From Coprinopsis marcescibilis (taxonomy: Eukaryota; Basidiomycota; Agaricomycetes; Agaricales; Psathyrellaceae), in assembly GCA_004369085.1 (NCBI GenBank), contig ML210148.1:62001-126000 (forward strand): DNA of 64,000 nucleotides, written 5' to 3'. The notes beneath the pieces are model-generated. The model was not told where the DNA came from and made no database searches. It saw only the letters and a program-made list of their open reading frames with translations. Below are positions 37,897 through 49,600 of this stretch, in pieces; the stretch's first letter is position 1, and the number at the start of each line of letters is the position of its first letter. The position numbers and the translations under genes were made by a program.

Positions 37897-37940
37897 TTAA
37901 TGATAAATTGGCTGTTGTTGGTTTGCCAGTGACTACGACG

Positions 37941-39651
37941 ATGGCTGCAGACTCGAGCTCTTGCAAGACTTATTATGTTCTCGTCACTGGCTTTGGTGTA
38001 AGTCTCGTCTGGTCTATGTCATGTCTAGTCAACCAATGAATCCATAAGCCCCAGCCATTTATGAACCACCGCCAAAATCCGTCCTGGCTAGCAGCAAAGG
38101 CCCTCCACAATACTACGATCACCAGCGATCAGTGCTTCCAGCTCTTTCAATCTTCCCTTGTCCCAACAACACAGTCTTCTGCTGCAAATTCACCTATCGT
38201 TTCTAATGGAAAGCGTTCTGTTGGCGCAGGTACTCTTTCCGACAAGTCAAAGAACTCGGCCATCAGATCCCCAAAGACCTCAATTCCTGCTCCAGTGCCC
38301 ACCGTTACTTCCCCGCCTCTGCCGCCTCTCCCAGACCCAGGTCCATTTAACATTCATATAACCGCCCTCGAGATCCCAGTTCTCTACGAAGCAGTCCACG
38401 AAATAGTCCCAGGTCTTCACCTCAAGCCGCCCAAACTGCCTACAGAGAGCAATTACATCGACCTCCCTCCAGATTTCCCCTGTCCCCCAGGCGATGCCGG
38501 CTACGACTTTATCTTCCACGTCGGGGTCGCCGGACGCGGTGCGTTGCGCATGGAGATCATTGGCCACAAGTTTGGGTACAACATGAAGGATGCCAGTGGA
38601 AGCTACTGTGCCATCGTCCCTCCACCGAGCAGCCATGCCAAGCAGGCCTTGAACGCAACCAGGGGTCCTGCCAGCCATCCACCCGGCATGAGTGTCCCTG
38701 TTGGTGCACACAATGTCAATTTCCGCGTTGGCCCAGCTGGGAGTGGTGGCTTTGGGAGCATGGGCATGGGGTACAATAACGAGAGGCTGGGGTACAATCC
38801 TGCGGGACATGATCCGCAGCCTGCGATTCCTGGATCGGAGAACAATGTGAGGCCGGTGAGGGGCTTTGGCACCGCGTACGAGAGCTTTCCCGATGAGATG
38901 ATGACGGATATCGATGTGACTCGGTTGGTGCAGGATCTCAAGGCCTCTGGGATAACGGTGCGTGTTCCCATCCGCGTTTTCCGCTCACTCCCCACGCCCG
39001 GGTGTTTATGTTTATTGAACGTGCAACTAGCAAATCTACACGTCGATGGACGCGGGGCATTATCTTTGTGATTTCATCTACTATTGCTCGTTGGCGGAGA
39101 GCAAGCGGTCGAGCAAGCCCATGTTGCCGTACATGACTGGTTCAGCTTCCGGTGGCCAGACGTATTTTGCAAACCCGTCCGCGAACCCATTTTACCAGCC
39201 TGGGTCGGGGTACAGCAGCAATACGTACTATCACCAGCAACCGGCTGGACCGGGATTGGGAGGTAACGTGCAACCACGTTTGCCTCTGCAAGATAGCAGA
39301 CACTCACCATCCTCTACTACTACTCTAGGACCAGCGAGCATTCAGAAGGTTGCTAATTCGAGTCCGACGGGCAGCAGTGCTGGTGGGACGGGCAGCGGAA
39401 CTCAGGCTGCGGCTCAGCAGCACCACCACCACCAGTTGCACCAGCTCCCACATCATCATTATCATAAGAATAGGCCGGCGAGGGTGCTGTTCATGCACGT
39501 ACCGCCTGTGAATGAGCCGTTGAGCACCGAGGAGGTGACCGAGGCGATCAGGAGGATCGTGATGTGGGTTTGTAGGGAGTGCGAGATGGATGATATTAGG
39601 GAGAGGATGCAGGCGCCGGAGGAGGGCCATGGGCCTGTTGGCGGGTATTAG
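37941..39651 (+). CDS. pyroglutamyl-peptidase I (C15) family, long form
   Basis: Removes N-terminal pyroglutamate from peptides, cytosolic. Exons: 37941-37997, 38055-38957, 39031-39651 (526 aa). Family landmarks: the N-terminal strand YYVLVTGFGPF with NPSW; FIFHVGVAGRGALRMEIIGH, which holds the catalytic Glu; SMDAGHYLCDFIYYCSL with the catalytic Cys; and VLFMHVPPVNEPLS with the catalytic His. The C15 triad is therefore complete. The usual length is about 210-220 aa. Here large Ser/Pro/Gly/His-rich insertions sit after the first strand, before the Cys motif and between Cys and His (for example a His-rich run near 39420-39470). A stop-free GT-AG segment of 66 nt at 39262-39327 could be an optional intron. 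Catalysis is plausible; the insertions' role is unknown. Confidence 0.88.
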
Positions 39652-40064
39652 CGGCCAGGGAGACATACCACTCCCAGAGCAAGGCGCATAGAATTTTTCG
39701 CTGCGTGCCGTCTGTAATAGCTTACGCTTGCGTCAAGCATTTTGTTCGTTTTTCATTTTCATGTTTACGATTAACGACCCTTTGTTGTTTTATTACATTC
39801 TTGTTAATGTCTGAATCGCACTGAACGGACTGCCAATTGTATTTTATTGACGATTTCGCGAGCTGTTATCGGGCGGGTCTAGGTTAGGATCCGAAAGTCT
39901 ATTTTCAAGGCCTAGATAGATCGAAGTTGATAACTAAAAAATACAGCGTGTGCAGATTCGTGTGCATGTATACGAGGCGGAACTGAAGACGGTCGGTCAG
40001 GAGGGTGGTATTAGCCAATGAAGCAATGAGATGCATAATGAATGAATTGGTCCGCATAGGGTTT
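39652..40064. other. convergent intergenic region
   Basis: About 410 bp containing the 3' UTRs of the peptidase (plus) and the zinc-finger gene (minus). AT-rich around 39700-39850; no gene. Confidence 0.6.
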
Positions 40065-41751
40065 TCAGGCACCACCCCTCCCCCCGCGCCCTCTCCCACC
40101 TCTGGGTGCCCCCCGACCCCGACCTCTGGCAGCACCGCGCTCCGAGCTTGCCCCGCCCCCGGCCCCTTCGCCAGCTCCAGGGTTTGCAACCGCCGAGGCA
40201 GCCAGACCGGCACTAACAGCCCTCGCTGCAGCCTTTCCGCGCGTGGAAGCACCATCAGGTACGATACGACCACCGCCGCGTCCGCCTCGTCCACCTCCCC
40301 GTACAATTACACCCCCTCGTTGGGGTCTAGCACGAGGCGGGGACCGTTGGTTTTTGTGGGTGCCAGGAGTGGGACTGGTGGCTGCGATTGTGGATGTGTC
40401 GTCTTCTTCCTGGTCTTTGTCTTGATCGAGGTCCATGCTCTCGTTTGTGCTTGAATCGGACGGGTCTGCGGGATCGGGTTCGCGGGGCGGTTGGGGTGTG
40501 GTGTTTGAGGTCGAGTGTGGGTGTGAGGATGATGTGTTACGTGCATACGAGGCGAACCCTGCGTTCTTCCCGCCTCGGCCGAAGCGGACTGAGGGTGGGA
40601 CGAGCGAGAGGGAGGAGAAGCTTGATGCGAGGGCGTCTGCTGAGCCCAACGCGGTCCCAGACGTAGCGGAAGGAGAGGTTTTGGTGGGCGAGACGTTTGT
40701 TGGTGGGAGGCTTGGGTGTGCTGGACGGCGGGGTGTGGCTTCCGGGTCGAATGCGGCTTGTACGGTGGGTTTGCGGAGGGGTGGCTGGGATCGGGGCTGT
40801 TGTTGTTGCTGGTGCGACTCGCTTTGTTCTTGGTCTTGGTCTTCGGAATCGGAATCGTTGTCCGAGTCGTCAGAGTTGTCCACGTCCATTGATTCTGCAT
40901 CGCGATCGCGATATGTGTGCGTGTCGACTTGCATCGAGTCCTTCGTGCTGTTTCTCTTTGTAGTCTTGCGTTTGATACCCGGTTGGGACGCTCCATCTGG
41001 GGGTGGATCGGCGTCTGTGTCGTCCCTAGCTTTCCAATGCCCTCTGATGAGGCTTGCGCCCTCGCCCCATTTCTTGAGGAGCCCGCCGACGCCTTTGTTG
41101 GTGACGGCGAAAAAGTATTCTTTGGGGTAGCCGTGTGCCGTTATTAGGTGTAGGCGCCGGCCTTTGGGTGTAGCGAATTTGCTGGTGCAGCTTGGGAGGT
41201 GGCAGGCGAACTGTGGGGTGAGTGTGGTTAGTGGGAATCTCCAGGGCGAGCAGAGGAAAGCACTTGCGATCTTTTCGCCACGTTCTTTGCGAAGTGCGGC
41301 GAGGGGGTCGTGGTTCTCTGTTTGGTGCTGGGAGAAGGAGATTGGGTAAGTCAAGAGTGAGATGGTATGTATATAAAACACATAAACATACCAACTCGAG
41401 TAGCTTCGCTTCGGGGAATACGCATCCACAGCCGGGCTGTTCGCATACATGTGCGTGGTATTTAGCGTAATGCGACTCTAGCTCCTTTGAGTTTGCGAGT
41501 GGTGTGGGGCGGCGGTTGCATGTTGGTGGGAGCGAGCAGATGAGTGGGTGGCTTGTCGTCGTTTGGTTTGTGGTATCAGAGTTTGCTTGGGACGAGTCTG
41601 GAGGAGGAGAGGCCGATATCCGTGTTGATTTGGATGGGGGTACAGAGTTGCGCGAGGTTTCGGGGGAGATGCTTTCAGATGAATGAGACGATGTTCTGTG
41701 GCGTTTGGTACTGGCTGGAACGAAGATTGGTTGCGTCGAGGTCGTTGTCAT
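40065..41751 (-). CDS. ZNF511-like C2H2 zinc-finger protein with RGG tail
   Basis: Exons (minus order): 41392-41751, 41268-41327, 40065-41210 (521 aa). The zinc-finger module covers about residues 75-165: HYAKYHAHVCEQPGCGCVFP, then LELHQTENHDP, the second finger FACHLPSCTSKFATPKGRRL, HLITAHGYPKEYFF and finally GGLLKKWGEGASLIRGHWK. HGYPKEYFF followed by a G..L..W..G.SL.RG.W box is the signature of the ZNF511 family. The C-terminal 330 residues are disordered: an acidic DDSDNDSDSEDQDQ tract, then Ser/Pro-rich sequence, ending in dense Arg-Gly-Gly repeats typical of RNA-binding tails. The intron after 41268 has a GC donor (GCAAGT). The start is the ATG at 41751; an upstream TTG extends the frame only slightly. 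Confidence 0.87.
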
Positions 41752-42043
41752 CGTAGGATCCAATTATATTTGACTAGAAATAAAGCTTGTCCACTTGAGC
41801 CTCTTTAAACTGCGATCTGAGCAACAGAAGGTGGGTGTAAGAGGACAAGAGGGTAAGCTTGGATTAGCGCCCAAAGCATGATCGGATTGTACGTGTTTTG
41901 TTTCTCTCTAAAGCTGTTGCCAAACATTCCAAGGAGTTCCGGAACCGCATCATCATGATTGACTCTTTTTGACATTGACTCGCTGCTATTTCAACTGCTG
42001 TTCTCTGCACCAACTTGCTTTGTGACTCTCACCTCTGAATAAG

Positions 42044-43823
42044 ATGACTGCAGACGGGGTCAAGGCTAGTAGCAAATGGGACCAAGCAGCGCCAGGCGCC
42101 CCCGGCAGCACGACGGCCTCCGAATCTTCAACCCCATCATCCCCGTCGACAACCAAGAAAGTCGATCGCAGCGAAGCGGCAGCCCAGGCAGCTGCTATAG
42201 CTGCCAAGATCGCAGCCCAGTTCGCTGCGGGAGGAGGCGACGGTGGATCGTTTGACCACCCGTTCGCGAGGGATGTGGATATTAATGATGTTAGGAACAG
42301 GTACATGTTGACCAAGGGGTCGACGCAGCAGCAGGTACGCATGCGTTCATTCATGTCTTGCTTTATCTGAACAATGTACATGCTGACTGATGTATTTTCT
42401 GCGTAGATTAAAGAAGAGACGGGCGGTGCGCTCGTGAGCACAAAGGGGGTCTGGTATCCTGACCGCAGCAGGGCGACCGAGAAGGATCCTCCGTTGTACC
42501 TCCATATCACAGCACCAACAGCAGAGGTGCTGCAAAAAGCGTTGGATAAGATTGACGAGATCATGAATCTGGAGCTTGGATCGTTGGTTGATGACAAGAA
42601 AGGCAAGGAGAAGGTAGGTCATGGTCAAGTTTTCTCCCTAGGCTTCTCAGGCCTTGCATTCGACCGGTTGGAGATACTGACGTTTTCTATTTTGCACGCT
42701 CTCTGATCGCCATTTATCTTTCCGTGTATTCTTTCTCGTACTCTTCTCCAAACGTAACGATGGTGTAGCGGAAATGGCCCGAGGAGAAACTCCCGATTGG
42801 TTTGGAATCTATCAGAAACTTCAATGTGCGGGCAAAGGTCGTTGGACCCACTGTACGTATGTCCCCTATTTCTACGTTGCCAAGTACTGACCCTTCTACA
42901 GGGCTCGTTTGTAAAGTACATCCAACAAGAAACGGGGGCTCGTGTTCAGATCAAAGGTTTGGGATCCGGATTCCTCGACCAAGAAACAGGAAAAGAAAGC
43001 GAAGAGGCCATGTACATCCATATCACGTACGTCCCGTCCCGTTCCTAACCGTCTACGCTGTACTCATACCCTGTCTCAGTGGTCCAGATGAAGGACAAAT
43101 CGCCCGAGCCAAAGTTCTCGCTGAAGACCTACTGCTTGTCGTTCGTTCTGAGCATGGAAAGCAGCTTGCAAGACTCCAACAGGAGCAAGCTGAGCTGCAT
43201 GCCGCTCAGGTGCAGTACGCTGCTTACGGTGCGGTTGTATGTCTTTCTCGCTCTGGTCCTTTCCGTGCCCTCATTAATATACCGTACTTAGCAACAGGCG
43301 TATACTGGTGCCACACCCGGAGTGCCTGGCGCTCCTGCGGGTCAGCCACCACAACCACCTGGCCCAGCTGCTCCACAACCTGACGGCACACCAGCAGCAA
43401 CAGCTGCAGGAGTGTCCGCAGATCAAGACCCCATGGCCGCATACACTGCGTATTGGTACGTTCTTTCTCTCATCGACTGCTTGATCATACACCCCCTCCG
43501 CGCAATGCCCCTGTCTTTTGACCTCCACTTTTGGTTTTGGCGGGAAAGTATTCTCTCTGTCGTGAAATGATACTAACCAACCGTTCTCTTTCTCCTACGT
43601 CCGTCGCCCTTGACCGATTTGCACGCACGATTCGTTGTTTAGGGCTTCGTATGGGTATGATGTCAATTCGCCGCAGTTTAGGGAATGGATGGCCCAGCAG
43701 TATCAGCAGTATTATGCGCAAGCGGGTGCTGCCGCTACTGGTGGTGGCGGTGGTGCCGCCGCTGTCAATGGGGGCGCCCATCCGCCTGGTCAAACTCCTC
43801 CCCCCGGAGCCCCAACTTCCTAG
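42044..43823 (+). CDS. KH-domain RNA-binding protein (KHDC4/BLOM7-like)
   Basis: Exons: 42044-42334, 42407-42613, 42769-42852, 42902-43026, 43080-43236, 43292-43455, 43643-43823 (402 aa). After an Ala-rich N-terminus comes FARDVDINDVRNRYMLTKGS and IKEETGGALVSTKGVWYPDR, the N-terminal KH-like half of the KHDC4 family. The main KH domain (about 185-250) follows: GSFVKYIQQETGARVQIKG with a long loop, then AMYIHIT and GPDEGQIARAKVLAEDLL. The C-terminus is Gln/Pro/Ala/Gly-rich with YDVNSPQFREWMAQQYQQYY. The human homologue is implicated in pre-mRNA splicing; the same role is inferred here. All junctions are GT-AG. It is divergent from the zinc-finger g ene, with 292 bp between start codons. Confidence 0.9.
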
Positions 43824-44313
43824 CTCATTCTGCCATTTTCCTGTATGCACGCCGATTGTCAAGGATACCCTCTCAAGTAGTATGGATGGGGCCATACATG
43901 CTTGCAAGATGCGAAGTAGGAAAGTTGATGTGAGGGACAAGATTACTTTTTTTGTTCGTCTGGGTGGTTCCGGTGCTGCTGATCTATTAGATTTGTTAGT
44001 TTACGGTTTACAGTTTGCAGTTTACGTGTTGTGGTGGTTCGAATTCGAATTCAATGTACGTCGTTGGTTTTTTGTTCGCGAGTTTTCAGTCTGGCATGTC
44101 CGTCCGACTGTCGCGATTTTCGGCTGGCTCTCTATGTTATACATTTTTGAATGATATCGAGAATCGAGATATGTCTGGGTAGGCCTGGCAGCAAGTGTTT
44201 GCCAAGGTTGCTTAAATAGACGCCGGCTAAAAATGGTCATACATCAAGCAATAACTAAGTAGGGTTTTCTGAGCCAATGTCCGGCCGGTCCTTTATATAA
44301 GCGAGAAGAAAGT
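43824..44313. other. convergent intergenic region
   Basis: About 490 bp between the KH gene (plus) and the CxxC gene (minus). T-rich on the plus strand around 43940-44150; no gene is supported. Confidence 0.55.
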
Positions 44314-45641
44314 CTAATATCTGTTCTCAGACTCGCCGCTTGATCCTCCCAATTGACAGGAGGGGATCCTATTGTCCTCGAGTACACGCGCGGGTGGACG
44401 GAATGAGCTAACATATCGTGGTTTACTAGATACGTCAGCTGCTGAGCGTGTCAGTTCTCTTGTAGCGACTTGAGAGGCACGCTCGTCCATCTTGCGCTTC
44501 TTTGGCAAAGGCGGAACACAGAACTCGGTTCGAGAAGCAACAGATGGCCTGTGCTTCTTTTTCTTAAGGCTTGAAGACTCTCCGCCATCATCGCTGTTCC
44601 AGTCCTACGCTCGCGTGTGGATATTTTGAAAAGTTTAGAGGGCTGTTTGCAATACATACCTTCAAAACTTCGTCAACAACCACGGAGATTCCAAAGCGGC
44701 GAGCTTTACCATCCGCATCCCCAATTAATCTATCAGACCTGAGTCCGTTGAACATTTGTTTTACTGTTCCTTGGGTATAAGTGTCCGCCAAGCGAATAGA
44801 TTTCTTGATATTTGACTGCGACACTGCATAGTATGCGCTGAAATTGGGCAAGCATCATCAGTATTACTGAAATCTTGAAACGGGTGGTAGAACAACTCTT
44901 TCCAATTTACGAGTGCAGGCAGGTTCCACGTGTTTGTTCTCGGTTCGTTGTACGCCCTTTGGACAGCCTGTTTGATCCTCTCAAGTGTCTCAAGTGCATC
45001 GTCGCCAGGTTCCGCGGTAACCAGCTCAGTTAATATGGCTGCCTTCAAGTTGAGATCAGCATACACAATTCACAAACAAATGAAATCTGGCATACCTTTC
45101 GAATATCCCCCCCGCGCACGGGATAATACAGCAAGTTAATCAGAATCAACAGCCGCGATGCATTACTATTGACCTCCTTCGCCTTGAGCCTTGCTGCCGA
45201 TGCCTTCACAAGAGCTGGATTCTGCGGCAGTGCCCTGTTTAAGCGCTGGTCAGAGGCTCCTGTCTGAAACTCGCGCGTTCGATGGGCAACAGTGGCTGTA
45301 ATGTTTTGAGGCTCGGATCCTAGGACTCGACATTAGCACTAGTCAGTGCGACTTAAATCCCTAATCCACATACCAGAGGTAGCCCCAGCTGAACAAGCAC
45401 CACAGAACTTTGAAGTAAACTGGTACACAACAGAGCAACCCGCACACTGTGGATGCTTCTGAGGTATATGTGAGCAGTCGGCTCGAGCTTTATTCACCAT
45501 ACAGAGGTATTAGGAGTGACGCACCTTTAATATTTCCTTCTGAAAGCTAGTAAGGTCCTCGCTCAGTAGCTTTTTACATTTCATGCATGTTTCGGAGGAG
45601 AGTGAGGGAAAATGTATCCCGCATTGGTTACAGACACCCAT
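44314..45641 (-). CDS. conserved-looking CxxC-rich, probably nuclear protein of unknown function
   Basis: Exons (minus order): 45525-45641, 45374-45458, 45096-45319, 44882-45042, 44660-44837, 44314-44604 (351 aa). It starts MGVCNQCGIHF. Four CxxC pairs lie in the first 62 residues (CNQC, CMKC, CAGC, CGAC), arranged like a double zinc ribbon. A helical middle part follows (SRLLILINLLYYP, AAILTELVTAEPGDDALETL, SIRLADTYTQGTVKQMF). A glycine/charged box DRLIGDADGKARRFGISVVV resembles a conserved core. The tail has two basic clusters, LKKKKHRPS and PLPKKRKMDE, that look like nuclear localisation signals. I do not recognise the family. The donor ending exon 4 is uncertain (GTTTCA is the best of several in-phase choices). 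The start was moved upstream of the first internal ATG because the frame then gains the first CxxC. Confidence 0.72.
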
Positions 45642-46665
45642 TGAGAGGCGAAGATGCAGAGCTGGGGAGAAAGTGGCCAGATCCTCACTTTTTATTCCCA
45701 GACGGTGCCGAAGGTGATCAATACTGTGTCAGGTTCAACACGCTGCATGGCACGAGGGGCTCTGACGAGGTGATGATAAATTGAGAGGTTAAAGCACAAA
45801 ATGCACTTCCGAAGGCAAGGGTGAGCTGTAAAGCAGCCAGCTAGCCACGCAGTCCTGAGCTTGGTGCTTTGAGGGTATAGACGTTGAGTTCTCTTTCTCT
45901 CTGGATATCTGCAAAATTCGGTGGATTGTTTCAGCTAATGCCGTCACTACAGGCAGAGCCCTTCGCTTGCGATCCTTGATATGCTCGACTAAATGTAGCT
46001 TGGGTACCAGGAATCCTTGTCAGCTAGATTTACTGTGTTAGGAGATCTAAGGGAAAAAGGGAAGAAGTATATCTTCTAGCACAAGACAAAGATCTGTATC
46101 TAGTAAGCGCCCATTCCTTTTTATGATCGCCCGCTCAGCCTTCAGCCCTCACAATATCGCCAGAACCCTGGCGATATATACACAGACGAGCAGCCAGCAC
46201 GAGACTATCTGGCCGAACACGGAGAGTAAAACCTACTCAGAAGTTTTATCTAGGCGATTCGCCAACAACTGAATGGATCCTTCTATGCGATAAGTTAGGT
46301 GGAAAATTACAAAGCAAGTTATTAGTACAAGGGGCATATATGCAATGAGGATAGCGAATGAGGGTAGTAGTACTGGATATAAGTAGACGTGGTATGTGCG
46401 TACAGCTATGGATATAGGATGATGTAAATGAACGACTGGCGTGAGGGGCGGGCGAGTTAAGATGGAAGATGTTAGGGAGTGTAAGTTATGAAGTGTCAAG
46501 AGCTAGCTTGAAAGCACACAGAATGGTATATGCAGGAGGTATACGCAGAAAACGCATGAATAAAAAATAAGTAAGGAGTGAGTGGAATATGCATAACCTA
46601 AGGAGGAAAAACGAGTTACACATACACAATCGCGTTCAACGTCCTCCACGGTACTGGCAACTGAT
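45642..46665. other. intergenic region with a perfect inverted repeat
   Basis: About 1 kb between two minus-strand genes. No frame above 90 codons. It contains the promoter of the CxxC gene, the 3' flank of the 971-aa protein gene and a hairpin-forming repeat at 46154-46177. Confidence 0.6.
46154..46177. repeat. perfect 10-bp inverted repeat (hairpin)
   Basis: ATATCGCCAG and its exact reverse complement CTGGCGATAT are separated by 4 nt (AACC). It lies about 510 bp upstream of the CxxC gene start and about 490 bp from the stop of the next gene. It could be a regulatory palindrome or a hairpin; nothing marks it as a transposon end. Confidence 0.75.
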
Positions 46666-49600
46666 TCAACCGCTCCCATTTGACATCGATCGATCGGCTA
46701 GGTTGTGTTGACTCCCGCTTGTGTTAATGTTTGCGGATTTATTGAATAGAGGAAGGGACAGCGAATATCGCTTGGTTAGCCCGCGCAGCTTTTCGTAGGT
46801 TTTGACCTTGTAACTGCTGTTTCCAGAGTTAGTGGAGCCTGGGCCTGCCGACCCTGACGGTCCGTGAAGGTCGGCGTCAAGTCGCTCCGCGGGGGTCTTG
46901 GGGTTGTCAATGTTCATCCAGATTGAAGGAATGCTGCCTCCAGCGAAGGCTAGAGAAGGATTTAGTCTTCTGAAGCAACTCTTCAAATAATGGGGCCAAC
47001 AACTTACCTTCCAATGGCCGCTGTTTCAGTGGTCGAGGTCGAGCACTAAATTCTTCCATTGATACAATCTCAGGCTTGGGAGGAACTGGCGGAGGTGTTC
47101 GTGGTACTTCATCGATCTCGTTATCGAACCGATATTGTGTCGTTGGTCTACTGATGCTGGCAGGATGATATGTGGCCGAGGCATCATTCCTGGGCGAGGT
47201 AGTCTTCACATAGAGGTCATCCATACCACCTTGCCATTGAAGAGGTGCACGGTTGCCAAGAATGTTGAAATGCGCCGAATCCAAACTGGGGCGACGGCGG
47301 AATCGAATGGAGGTTTCGCTGCCCACGTCGATGCTGATGTCGTCAAACTGGATCCCAGAGGAAGAAGCAGTTGTCGAGGAGGTAGAAGGCATTGCTTGGT
47401 GGCTAGTGGTGTTGTTGGAGAATTTAGCAGGGAGGGTGGGGACAGGAGGTTGATCTTCTGTTTCAAAAGGTGTCTTTGGGCGCGACCCGCTGCGTTTATG
47501 ACCAGGGCTGAAACCAGGTGGAAGGCGAAGGCTGCTTTGTGATGCGCGGACGCTGCGTTTCCTCGCTGCAGAGACGATAGAGACGCGGGTTTCTCGACCT
47601 GTGCTCTTTTGACTTTTCCAGCTTTTAGCACTCCTGGAGCTTTTGATACTGACAGAATCCGGAACATCGACTGGATCTTCAATTCCGTTGGATTGGCGTT
47701 TGGGCACCGCGCTTCTGATCGCGAGGGGAGTGGTGGGGGAGAGCGGAGATATCGCTAATGGTGAGTCGTCAGGTTCGTTAAGGTTTAGATTTGGGGGTCT
47801 GTGAGGATTCTTGAGAAGATTAGCAATTTCGGCATAGGTAGGTGCGATGACTGTTGGTATGGATCGGATGGGCGATAATGGACGGCTATCTGGACCTGGG
47901 GTGGTGGTGCGATTGAGAGAAACTATCTCAGCGGTTTCAATGATCGCTTCGTCGTCTGACGCTTCGTCTAGTTCGTCCATTTCCTGAGCCAATTTAGCGG
48001 CTTCGGCCCAAGCCTCTTCCAACTCAGCCTCTAGCTGCTCAATTCGCTCTCTGGCTCCAAGCAAATCCGCGGTCCGCCTGCCGTAGCTTCCATTCAGCTA
48101 CATAATCGAGGGAAACATGTCAGTATGCAAACGTAAAAATAATTATCGTGTTGAGACGATCTGGAGAGGTCCTTACTTTACGCAGAGCTATTGCCAATGA
48201 ACTAGCCCAATGGTGATCCAAAAGACGCTTGATTTGGCCAAGCTGGTCACTGATCTTCAGAAGTTCTTCCATTAATTGGTCACATTGAGCTGTGGTTTCT
48301 GATATCTGAACGACTAGTTTGGTAGCAGTGAGAATTCCATCCTCGTTTTCCTTGTCCTTGGCGTTTGGTGTCGCGAGGGTGCTGGAAAGTAGAGCTTGGA
48401 GCTGCATGGTTCTTCTGTTGACCAGGAACCGATACTTGGCTTGGGTCATCGCTCTGGATCCTTCCAATCGCTCTATCTCTGCTGGCAAAACATTATCGAG
48501 AATGTCAATTGCGAGTAGGCGGACGTAAGACTCCCGTGCAGATGAACGGATAGCGCGAGATACGATCGCTTGAAGCTCTTTCGAATCAAAGGTCCCTGTA
48601 ATTCAGCGAGTCTAGAGTTTAGCTTTTGGGATCGGCAGGCTAGGCAAGTTACTCACACATGGCCGCGTCAAGAGGAAGACCTTTCCATTGAACGGGAACT
48701 GATTCAAATTTGATAGAGTGTGGTGGTGTCAATTTGGGAATAGGTGCGATGAGTTTCGGTTTTCCATACGACAACATAGGAGATGGAACGCGTGGCGAGT
48801 TTGTGGATGGGAGCGATATCGGGATGGAACTAGGAGTGGAAACTGCTGGCTCAGGAACCTCCCTGGGTGCCTCTTTCTGTGCATCCTCGAGCACCTCAGG
48901 TACGTCTTGGGGTACCTGAGCTCCATCTTCAGGCACGTCTTGGGGTACCTGAGCTCCATCTTCAGGCACAAAAGGAGTTTCCTCTTGGTATGACTCTTGA
49001 GGCACCTCCTGGCTTTCCTCCTCTACAATATCTTGAAGGGTCTCGGCGATAACCTCCTCCGTGATTTGCTCCATGACGGGATCTGGCGTTTCTTCCTTGG
49101 GTGTCTCTTCGACGGTCTCGGGCACCGGGTCGCTGGGATGGCCCACATCGTCGCCCACAACGGGGTTCTGGGAACCCTCTTCCTGTTGAGGTGCTTCGCC
49201 TGGCTGCTCCTCCTGCTCCGGCTGCTCCTCTAGATGACGCTTCAGGTCTTGCGGGTACTGTTCCGGTGGGTGAGCTGGCGATTGAACATTTATTTGAATT
49301 GGCGGTTGTAGATCGGTCGTGTGTGGGTCATCTTGATGGGATTCGTTGGCAGGGGTCCTCTCATATGCTGGGAGCGGTTCTGCAGACTGCGGCGGACTCG
49401 ACGGTGATTGTAATGAAGCTTCGCTGGCTGATACAGCAGAGTTAGGATAGGCATCGGAGGTTTCTGTAATGGTATTCAGCGACGCCGTTGTTATTGGCGA
49501 AGGACCGAATTCAGGGAGATATGGCGGGTTTGAGAGTGTGCTGATTGGGCGACCACCGCTGCTGCTGCTGGACAACGACGACAATGACGGGCTCGAGTGT

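Noticed and set aside
40435..41130. 231-codon plus-strand frame
   Set aside because: Complement of the acidic/Ser-rich and zinc-finger part of the ZNF511-like gene; no independent support.
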